Assembly (NCBI RefSeq): GCF_902459465.1
Contig: NC_047066.1
Coordinates: forward strand, 22,013,047 to 22,077,046
Direction of reading: 5' to 3'
Length of the DNA: 64,000 nt
Source: Asterias rubens
Taxonomy: Eukaryota > Echinodermata > Asteroidea > Forcipulatida > Asteriidae
The translations under genes and the position numbers were made by a program. Of the stretch, positions 55,843 to 64,000 are shown piece after piece. Within the stretch, counting starts at the first letter, position 1, and each line of letters starts with the position of its first letter. Below the pieces are notes generated by a model. It searched no databases. It had not been told where the DNA came from and was given only the letters and a program-made list of their open reading frames with translations.

Positions 55843-58800
55843 ATGGCAAGTTTGTGCAATTTTTCCTGCTGTTTTGACATAAACAAAGATATTTTATGCT
55901 TCGTAAAATCTCTTCGAGACAAGCTTCCTGTTAATACATCAGCTGCAGGTGATGAAAGTGAGTAATTATTATTTACGAACGTCTAAAAAAGAAATGTCAT
56001 TCATGTCAAAAAGTTCACCCAAAAAGTTTATCATTATCATCAGCAGTCATTGTTGTGTGTGTCAGTCAGGTGATTGTCTTTTTTTGTCACTTCTTATCTT
56101 TATTCTGAATCTGAATTGTGTTGTCGTAAAAAAAACTAATTATGGAAACAACTCACCAATTTTTAAAGAAGATAAGGAATTAAAATTAAGTTTGATAGAT
56201 GTGGGTGGGAGAAGAAAACCCAGAAAGATATGATGTACGTTCTGACTGCCCCCATTGTAACTGAACGAATCTCATGACTGCTGAGTCGTATCGTAGTGGT
56301 AGCAAACATAGTGTAAGGTATCGATTGCCTTGTTTAGCAGAGTGCTGGCACACAAATCTGGAGGCCCTTAGTCTAGTTCAAATCCCAACAGGTCAAGAGA
56401 AAGTTCAAGCTGACATTTCATAGCATTTGTATCGCTGGAACTCTTACGCACTCAGTACCAGAGAGGACCTTCCTAATAGTGAGTAGACTTGATAATGACT
56501 TGATGTCTTTTTTTCATGAAATCATGAAACATGATTTCAACATTTTTAATAGTTCTCTCTTTGTTAGCAGTTCCTGGGTCTATGGCGATTTAATGATTGA
56601 TGACAAAACTTGCATTTCTTTCTCCCTGTCATGTAGAAAAGCCAGAGCTGACTGTCCGCATCGTTGGGCAAGAGCGTTCTGATGAAGTCTTGTATGTATG
56701 GGATGATGTTTCACCATTCTCCAGAGAAGCTGTTACTCATGTTGGATTGTATGATCCAGCCAAACAGAAGAACTCGGTGAGTAAGACTTTTGAAAAAATT
56801 GTTAATTGTCCAGCGGCCGATTTCACGAAACGCTAGGATTAATCCTATCTCGAGTGAGGACGAGTAACCCGTCCTAACTTAGGATGGGTTCAATGCGTTC
56901 TACGTCTTCAGATAGGGAACTTAACTTGTCCTAGGTCCTAAGATTAATCCTAAGTTAGGATGAGTTTGGTGAAATCGACAGCTGGTGTTTCCATACAGTG
57001 TACCACACCATAGTCACGGTCTGAGGACTTATTACTATAGAAAAACCTGAAAAGGGTTTGAATGAACTGCAACGTTGAGACCCAGATTTCTGGCCCTACT
57101 TATCCAGTATTATAGTTCATATTATATAATATTAATTTTGGTTTTTTTTACCCACACACCGATGTGTGTTAGCACTGTATACTCGGTACTTTCCCGAGTC
57201 CTGTGAAAAAAATATCAAAGGCATGTTACTCATTTTTTAATCCTAAAATAATAAAAAAATAAAAAAATAAAATATTCTTTATCCCGGTAGCAAATTTAAC
57301 ATCTCCTATATCGTTGCGGTACCCGCTGCCAAAACATAGGATTCGAACTGCCTCTAGCTACCGGGCAACCTCGGTAGTCTAGTTGGTAAGACACTGCTCT
57401 AGAATTGCAAGGGTCGTGGGTTCGAATCCCACCCGAGTAACATGCCTTTGATATTTTTTCACAGGACTCGGACTGAGTATACAGTGCTATTAACACACAT
57501 CGGTGTATGGGTAAAAAAAAAAAATAATTAATATTCTTTATCCCCGATGCAAATTTAACATCTCCCATACTATATAAGTGAAACTCCATTGCTAAATGTT
57601 CTTGTTCCCTTTCCTTTCTAGGTGTTATTTGTTCATGACAGTAAGCTGAATATTATAAGCTGCACCATGAACCAAGAGTGCAGTATTATTGCTTATGTGA
57701 CACTAGAGGGGCCATCTACTCATGCTGAAACGACGACAGAATCATCACCGCAGGCTAGCTTTGGGAAGACAAGGGTTTCACCCTTCTGCTGTAAGTACAT
57801 GTATATCCTGATAATTGATTCTGAAATTGACTGAGGCGGGACTTGAACCTGAGACCTCTGGATTAACATTCTGGGCCCAATTTCATTAAGCCTGTAAGCA
57901 CAAAAATGTGCTTAGCATGAAATTTCTTCCTTAATGTCTCTGAGCTACAATATCAACCTCTACCCTCGCAGTACTCATTTATACCCCTGAGTTAAACCAG
58001 GGGCCAATTTCATAGAGCTGCTGAAGCAAAACAAATGCTTATCACGAAATAGCTCGCTTATTTTACACATACTAAATAGCAAAAATTTCATGCCATATAC
58101 ATTGCTTGTAACTGGTATTTTGTTGTTGTTTACTTAGCATAACAATTGAGTGGAGTCTTGACCAGTAATCTGATTTTACTAAGCAAGGATTTTTTCGCTT
58201 AAGCAAATCAGCTCTATGAAATTGGGCCCAGATATTATGAGGTACATGTTGGTATCTTTTAGTGTACAGAGCATTCTTGGCTGAGATTCAGCCTCAGAAT
58301 CGGATCTTTGATCTCAACGTGGAGCGGCGGAATCTTCTCAGAGTGCAGTTCCTCTGGGGTCGTCAACCGAAGGACCGGGACGCAGCGAGCCGTGAGTCAC
58401 GCCTACTGTTTCTGCTTCATAAAGAATGTAAGTGACTTGTTACATGTACCTCCCTCTGATGCCAAGTTTATTACCTTTGACTTGTTTTTACTCTTTTATC
58501 TAGGCTTTTCTATTTAACACTACAACCCTTTTCTCACCGAAGGTCTGTAGCCAGCCTTTGCCTGTTTTACAGATATTTCCATGGTAAATGTTCCACCAGT
58601 CTATCCAAACTTGTTCCTCCTGTCAGGGTGTTTGAGCGCGAGACCAGGCTTTCTGCTTGTTCTCATCCTTATACTGTGGCTGTGCCAAGATGTAGAACAA
58701 AGAGTTACCCCAGTAGCTTTTTCCCTCGTACTGCATCTCTTTGGAACTCCTTGCCTGGTGCATGTTTCCCTTCATCCAATGATCTGCCATCTTTTAAGAG

Positions 58801-61800
58801 AAATATCAATTCCTACCTTCAGCTCCACTGAGTTTCTGCATTTCTATGTTTTCTTTCTTGTAGCCCTTTACCTAGAGTGGCTTTTAGCCTTGTTTTAATT
58901 CCTATGGATTAACGGAAAAAAGAGAAAACCATATGAAACACCCCAGATTGTAGAGAAGGGCTTCTAAACCAAAGATACATGTAAATAAATTGAAGCAGGC
59001 TTCGCGCTCGCAAGGTTTCATGCATTGCACTCATAGTTCAGGCTTTTTTTCACATCCCTATATAATGCAAGTCATGCATAAGTTTCGTATTGCCTGACAT
59101 CTTTATAAACAAAGTTTCTTTCTTGTTCCTTTTTTTTTTGTCATAGCTATTGGGCTCTACAGCCTCTCACTTGCAAGAATGGGCAACAAAGGAGTCGTGA
59201 GTATTCATCCTGCAAAGTTTATTGAATTTAAAGTAACTGTTCTAGTCCCTAATATTGAGAAATAGAATCAGCTGTAGCAAAATGCTTACCAACCAATAGG
59301 ACCTGTGGTATGAATGCAAAACAAAAGTTAACAGCCTGACGCTTCCACCCCAGCAGAGTCTTTCTCAAAGTTTTTTATCCATCAAGAAAGACTATGCTGG
59401 GGTCGAAATTTCTTGATGTTAACTATTTTTTTGCAGGCCTTAATATTATCAGATGACCTCTTTAAAGTTCCAAGTTTTAAAGTTCCAAGACACGACGATC
59501 AGAGCATACTGATTAAAACATCAAGTTGGAACCAACAGTTCTTTTCAGAACCACCCCAACTCATTTAGAGTCTATCATTACATGGTGTTATCGCAAACCT
59601 TTCTATATCGTATTTCCACCATGCAAAGTTTCACATCCTACTTAAGCTATATTTTAGAATATTAATCTCTTTGTGCATGTTGGCAATTTCTAAAACCAAA
59701 TACTGTGATTTGTAGATGATGAGTGCGCCACCAGATACTCAGCAGGTATTAGGGAAGTTCATCTGGGCTCAATGGGACGTCAGTAATCAGCAGTTATACG
59801 TCCTTCTGATGAGATTTCGTCAAGGGGAAGATAAACCTACCCCCATCTTGCGATGTCTGGAGTTCAACAGTAAAACAACTCTCTTCACAAAAATAGTAAG
59901 TGTTTCTTGTCATTACAGGCCATTTGTCCTCTTGCACAACTCGGAACACACCTCCACAAGGAGTCCATTCCTATGTCTGTATTTTGACTTGCAATCAATA
60001 AAACGATGTGACCTGTGACACCACATGTTTACAAAAGAGCCACAGAGCCTGGACTTCCTGCAGGCACGATTTGTACACAGCTCAATGGAAGAAAACATAA
60101 CATCTTATATTATATGGAGATTGCACTGTCTAATTCTTATCAACTTTTGATATGATGAAAGGGGGCACATCTCAAAACTTGTCAAGCTTTTACTTTCATA
60201 ACTCTTGGATTTATGTGGAAATTATGACACAAAATGTCAACTTCCCATAGGATCAGTGTAGTATCTTGCCTGTCAGAATACTCAAAGAATGTACGGTCAC
60301 ACTTATTGTAAACAAGGTTCACATGGTCTATAGAATCCATTTAGCTAGGCCTCATTGACCGATTACGGCTTGTCCAGAATTTTGAGAAGCATGTCCGAGT
60401 GGTCTTTTGCAACCGACTCAAGTTCTGGTGTTGTTAGGGTGTGGGTTCAGTTCCGGGTCGTGGCACTTGTGTCCTTGCGTGCGGCACTTCTCCAAAACTT
60501 CTCCATAAATTCTTTGTCCTTTGAGACACCTAAAAATAAGTGCTATGATACATGTAAGTACAGAGTAGTACCAAGTAACACTATTAGTTGAAAACAAATT
60601 CTTGGCAAAAACTGTTGTCCCGCCAAAAAATATCCAACAGGATACTTTGTACTAATTTTTTTTTTCCCCATACACCGATGTGTGTTAGCACTGTATTATC
60701 ATTAATTTCCTGAGTCCTGTGAAAAAATTATCACAGGCATGTTACTCAGGTGGGATTCGAACCCACAACCCTTGCAATTCTAGAGCAGTGTCTTACTAAC
60801 TACTCGATAGTTAGAGGCAGTTCAAATCCTATGTTTTGGGTACCGCAACGATATAATTAATAGATAATAAATTTGCATCGGGGATAAAGAACATTAATTT
60901 TTTTTTTTTTTTTGTTTACCCTTACACTGATGTGTGTTAGCAAGGATACTTTGTATTAGCAGTCCCCTGCTGTCATCACTGATAATTCTGAATATTTCCG
61001 CTATTGAAAGACCATTCATTGTATGTATTTGTATTTATTTTTATGTACAAGAGTGCTGAAATTCCAAACTCTAATTGTTACTTTACTTGTGTTTTCTTTA
61101 TCTGTGTAGTTGGAACTCACCCTGCCTTTCCCAATCAAGTATAGTGTTGGAAAGTAAGTACATATTAGACAAAGGATTCGGGTACTTTTTCAAAATGTCC
61201 ATAGATTTACATTAAACTTACAGGGTTTGAAGATAATGATAGTGGAAAGCTTCCCTTCAAATATTACTAACTGAGGTTCTGTAGTTTTTGAGAAATACGT
61301 AAAACAAGTCACAAAATAATTTTCGTCTCGGGAAGACGAAAATTATTTTAGCATGTAAAAAAAATCCCATTAACCAGTTATGATATTATACCATAACCAT
61401 AGCATAACTGGTTCATACGTTTTTACATGCTAAAACTGAGACGAACATTATTTGTTTTACTAATTTCTCAAAAATTACAGCACCTCAGTAAGTAAAATTT
61501 CAAGGGAAGCTTTCTACTATCATAATCTTCAAACTATGTAAGTTTAATGTAAATCTGTGGACATTGTGTTAGGAAAAAGTACATAGACCCTTTAAAGCCA
61601 TTGGACCCTTTCGGTAAACAGTATTGTCCAAGGCCCACACTTCGTGTATCACAACTTCTATATCAAATAACAAACCTGTGAAAATTTGGGCTTAATCGGC
61701 CATCGGAGTCGGGAGAAAATAACGGGAAAACCCACCCTTGTATCCGCGCGTTTCGCCGTGTCATGACATGTGTTTAAAATAAATCCGTAATTCTCGTTAA

Positions 61801-64000
61801 CGAGAATTGATATTGTTTTACTGTTTTCTCAAAAAGTAAAGCATTTCATGGAATAATATTTCAAGAGAAGTCTTTCACCACTACCTTCTGTAAACCCTGT
61901 AAGTTATTTGTAAATCTGTGAACTTTTTTTTTTTTTCCTGTACCGAAAGGGTCCAATGGCTTTAAGCACATGTTTTCTTTGTATCACTTTTTTTTATATT
62001 TTTGTGTTGTTTTCAGAGAGCAGTATTCACATGTGGCACCAAGCCGAACAATGTCAGGTATGAATATAACATCTCCAAAATTAATATTCTTCTTTATCCC
62101 CGCTGCAAATTTAACATCTATTATATATATCGTTGCGGTACCTGCTGCCAAAACATAGGATTCGAACTGCCTCTAGCTACCGGGCAATCTCAGTGTCTAG
62201 TTGGTAAGACACTGCTCTAGAATTGCAAGGGTCGTGGGTTCGAATCCCACCCGAGTAATGTGCCTGTGATATTTTTTCACAGGACTCAGGAAAGTAATGA
62301 GTATACAGTGCTATTAAACATCGGTATATGGGTAAAAACCAAAATTAATATTATTTCCAACCTCAGCCTCTTTGTACACTTTCATTCCGTTATATGGCAA
62401 AACAGCTTTTCCCTGTACATGCCTTTCTCCAAATTTCACTTTTCTCGTTTGACTGTTTCGCCATGGAAGGGCTGAATTACGTTTCCTCATCTTTTTCTGT
62501 CTTTGCCCTAAGGCTATTGAATAAACTCTGCACTCATATTAGGAATTCAACTGGTCTCACTGCTCACTGGCCCTCCCTTCCAGGACCAATCTTACATCTG
62601 GTCGCAATCTTTCTAGCCTTCTTGTCTCTTACAACCAGCATACCTAAACTTCATCTTTTATTCCACTTTCTCCAGAGAGTTCCTTCAACATGGAGGTGAT
62701 AGTTCAACCCGGTGGTTCTTTCTGTGTCTGCTACCAACACCCAACCAAACCCAAACTCCAACAATCCACGAAGCATTCCACTCAAGACAAAACCACACCC
62801 CGCACACCCGATCTCTCCCCAATCAGCGAGAGTGAAAGTCATGAGCACAAGAATCGCCGAACAACTCTACCAGATCTTGAAACCGACTTAGTCTCCGACG
62901 TTAATCGACGAAGAGCGGTTTCAGATCTCTCGTTTACCTCATCGACATCGTCCCCGCAAAGCACCTGGTACCGCGATCTTTCAACCGATGCGTCCTCACC
63001 TGGATCATCATTTGAATGTCTCAACTATCCATCGTTAAGCTTTGACTCCCTATCTTCGACCCCGCCAGGTACCTTAAAGTCACCTCCTAGCCCCCTCTTC
63101 ACGTCCTTCCGATGGGGAGACCGGCAGCTTTCCACCCCTAGTCCAACCGCTGAGAAACTGGACACCGTTGATCTGAATTACTCTGTTCTGACTCTACATC
63201 ACATGACAGTCTTACATTGTAGTGTACCTCAAATACGGAGAGAATTGGCCGAAACCACGAAACTCTATTTTACGCCCTTGGGTAAGTTTAATCTTGCACA
63301 AGATTTGTGCATGTTATTCTGTCTTCAATAAGCGAACTGGGCCCAATTTCAAAGAGCTGCTTAAGCACAAAAAGGAGCTTAGCACAAAATGTGCATTGGT
63401 ATCCGGCTCATTTTTGCTTAGCGGAAAATTATTAAGAACCACCACAAGTTGTGAATTATATTAGCGTACTTAGGCTCTAAACTGATATTTGCGTGTTATT
63501 CCCTCTTCTGAAGCGAACTGGGCTCAATTTCATTGGGCTGCCTAACACTTAAGCACAAAAAGTAGCTAAGCACACTAACAATGCTTACCAGAATAGGATA
63601 ACCATCCAAAATAGCATGTCACCTATACAATTTTTGGGTGGTACCCTGCTCAATTGTGCTTAGCAGCAAATTAATAAGAACCACCACAGCTTGCGCTTTT
63701 TGTACGTACTCTGGCTTTGAACTTTCTCTTGAAGGCGCATAGCAAGTGTCTCTGATAAGCGGCACTTCTAGGAGGAAAATGTCAAACATTGTATTGGAAT
63801 TTTGCAAAGGGCACCACAGTAAAAGCACAGGGCACCACGGCAACTGCTGTCAACAGCTGTGGGTACCGGAGGTTTTTTCAAGGCCTGTATATTACTGCAA
63901 ACCTTAGATGATCAGGAAGTATTTTGTAACTGATATTATTTACACAGGGTCGATAAACTTTCTGGTTTCATTTTTCTACCATCAGAGAGTTACATTTTAG
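55843..64000 (+). CDS. GSAP: Gamma-secretase activating protein homolog, 5' part (9 exons plus predicted partial tenth)
   Basis: Exons: 55843-55957, 56637-56776, 57622-57790, 58263-58427, 59147-59196, 59716-59895, 61110-61153, 62017-62057, 62676-63281, and probably 63986 onward. Phases fit at each junction. About 500 aa are present and the 3' end is outside the window. Recognition rests on the order of blocks typical of the pigeon/GSAP family: the N-terminal D-I-N-K-D-I-L, G-L-Y-D, F-L-A-E-I-Q-P, R-V-Q-F-L-W, the strong W-A-Q-W-D-x-S-x-Q-x-L-Y in exon 6, and G-S-F-C-V-C-Y in exon 9. In mammals a C-terminal fragment is reported to modulate gamma-secretase; function in invertebrates is unknown. 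Oddity: after the V-C-Y block, exon 9 encodes roughly 140-150 residues rich in Ser, Thr and Pro that I do not recall from the human protein. The first ATG gives a short N terminus without a signal peptide. Confidence 0.85.
56810..56984. mobile_element. Family E MITE in GSAP intron 2
   Basis: GCGGCCGATTTCACGAAACG at the left, GGTGAAATCGACAGCT at the right. It begins 34 bp after exon 2. Confidence 0.75.
57130..57236 (-). repeat. tRNA-SINE family S1, tail part in reverse
   Basis: Reverse complement of the tail of the next copy (TACCC..CACCGATGTGTGTTAGCA, then GAGTCCTGTGAAAAAA). Confidence 0.6.
57273..57515 (+). repeat. tRNA-SINE family S1, full copy
   Basis: A tRNA-like head (57367-57440) has TAGTCTAGTTGGTAAGAC, a perfect T arm GTGGGTTCGAATCCCAC and a closing CTCGG/CCGAG pair. 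It is followed by GTATACAGTGCTATTAACAC and an ATGGGTAAAA tail. The 5' part holds a second, opposite GGATTCGAAC. Two such copies here face each other within 400 bp. Confidence 0.75.
58000..58230. mobile_element. Family D MITE in GSAP intron 3
   Basis: GGGGCCAATTTCATAGAGCT at the left, GCTCTATGAAATTGGGCCC at the right. It ends 32 bp before exon 4; a partial copy precedes it at 57880. Confidence 0.8.
58546..58915 (+). mobile_element. LINE reverse-transcriptase C-terminal remnant in GSAP intron 4
   Basis: A frame reads R-S-V-A-S-L-C-L-F-Y-R-Y-F-H-G, then V-P-P-V-R-V, R-C-R-T-K-S-Y-P-S-S-F-F-P-R-T, L-W-N-S-L-P and L-P-S-F-K-R, the classic C-terminal end of metazoan non-LTR polyproteins. No upstream reverse transcriptase is present; 5'-truncated copy. 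Confidence 0.75.
59197..59715. repeat. GSAP intron 5 with degraded hammerhead-like motifs
   Basis: AAGAAAGACTATGCTGGGGTCGAAAT (split view: AAGAAAGACTATGC, then GGGGTCGAAAT) near 59383-59410, and GACACGACGATCAGAGCATA with CTGATTAAAACATC near 59488-59525, resemble the 12.1- and 17.65-kb motifs but have lost core bases. Confidence 0.35.
60365..60560 (+). repeat. tRNA-related SINE fragment in GSAP intron 6
   Basis: A-box-like TGTCCGAGTGGTCTTTTGC and B-box-like GGGTTCAGTTCC, then TCGTGGCACTTGTGTCCTTG. The A box resembles a Leu/Ser-type tRNA, but no closed acceptor stem is seen. Confidence 0.5.
60665..60905 (-). repeat. tRNA-SINE family S1, reverse copy
   Basis: Reverse complement of the 57273 copy over head and tail, including GGGATTCGAACCCAC. 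Confidence 0.75.
61178..61590. mobile_element. Family C foldback element in GSAP intron 7
   Basis: ATTTACATTAAACTTACA on the left mirrors TGTAAGTTTAATGTAAAT on the right, with AAATAATTTTCGTC/GACGAAAATTATTT as an inner hairpin. It starts 25 bp after exon 7 and abuts the family B copy. Confidence 0.8.
61592..61965. mobile_element. Family B MITE, reverse orientation, GSAP intron 7
   Basis: TTAA on both sides and GCCATTGGACCCTTTCGGTA termini. It is the reverse complement of the 26808 copy and ends 51 bp before exon 8. Confidence 0.85.
62088..62338 (+). repeat. tRNA-SINE family S1, full copy in GSAP intron 8
   Basis: Nearly identical head to the 57273 copy (GTCTAGTTGGTAAGACACTG, GTGGGTTCGAATCCCAC). 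It begins 31 bp after exon 8. Confidence 0.8.
63340..63700. mobile_element. Two partial family D MITEs in tandem, GSAP intron 9
   Basis: GGGCCCAATTTCAAAGAGCT at 63340 and GGGCTCAATTTCATTGGGCT at 63520 each start a diverged copy with AAGCACAAAAAG inside. Confidence 0.55.
63745..63888 (+). mobile_element. Family N MITE with two 21-bp units
   Basis: Flanks match the SLX1 intron 2 element in order (GGAGGAAAATGT, GTATTGGAATTTTGCAAA, then CAGCTGTGGGTACCGGAGG and CAAGGCCTG). Between them are GGGCACCACAGTAAAAGCACA-type units, only two of them. Confidence 0.7.

Noticed and set aside
57367..57440. Genuine tRNA gene
   Set aside because: The T arm is perfect, but the same sequence recurs at 62.2 kb and 60.7 kb with a common body and tail, and the D/anticodon geometry is irregular; it is a SINE head.
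62394..62699. 101-codon frame before GSAP exon 9
   Set aside because: A different frame from GSAP; it reads into the exon by chance and crosses the splice acceptor at 62675.
63949..64000. GSAP exon starting at the CACAG near 63949
   Set aside because: In the required phase it ends in TAG at the window edge, while the acceptor at 63985 has a better pyrimidine tract and an open frame.

Overview
This is eukaryotic, AT-rich nuclear DNA from a metazoan. It has long introns with GT-AG borders, canonical AATAAA-type signals, tRNA-derived SINEs, LINE 3' remnants and a very high load of short inverted-repeat (MITE-like) elements. The proteins and the repeat landscape fit an invertebrate deuterostome, most likely an echinoderm and perhaps a sea star. 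The phylum is an inference and was not proven by any search.

Five protein-coding genes can be reconstructed exon by exon, and every splice phase is consistent. (1) 6793-33612 (+): an alpha-type nicotinic acetylcholine receptor subunit, 8 coding exons, 539 aa, with a 17.8-kb first intron. (2) 38607-43581 (+): SLX1, the GIY-YIG/RING structure-specific endonuclease, 6 exons, 301 aa. (3) 45922-47197 (-): UQCR10, a small subunit of respiratory complex III, 2 exons, 68 aa, tail-to-tail with SLX1. (4) 47457-52434 (+): CDIPT, phosphatidylinositol synthase, 6 exons, 219 aa, head-to-head with UQCR10 across a 259-bp shared promoter that contains a 26-bp-arm hairpin. (5) 55843-end (+): the 5' part of GSAP, the gamma-secretase activating protein homolog, 9 full exons plus a predicted partial tenth at the window edge. 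The genes do unrelated jobs (ion channel, DNA repair, respiration, lipid synthesis, APP/gamma-secretase-linked regulation). They look like ordinary neighbours rather than a functional cluster, although SLX1 and CDIPT also lie in the same human band, as far as I recall.

Region by region: 1-6.6 kb is intergenic, with a long palindrome, MITE copies and a CCAAT/TATA-type candidate promoter. 6.8-33.6 kb is the receptor gene. Its first intron is packed with TTAA-flanked MITEs, tandem arrays, a hammerhead-like tandem array (17.65-18.01 kb) and a LINE remnant, and intron 5 holds an interstitial telomeric CCCTAA array. 33.7-38.5 kb is intergenic and contains a three-level nested transposon. 38.6-43.7 kb is SLX1; a 26-unit 21-bp minisatellite in its intron 2 grew inside a MITE. 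43.8-55.2 kb holds UQCR10 and CDIPT plus a 216-bp ATT microsatellite. 55.8-64 kb is GSAP, with SINE, LINE and MITE insertions placed very close to its splice sites.

No CRISPR array, operon, rRNA gene, viral gene or toxin gene was seen. The most interesting signals are the hammerhead-like tandem array, the origin of the SLX1 minisatellite, the telomeric array beside a CTCF-like site, and the repeated insertion of hairpin MITEs next to exon borders.
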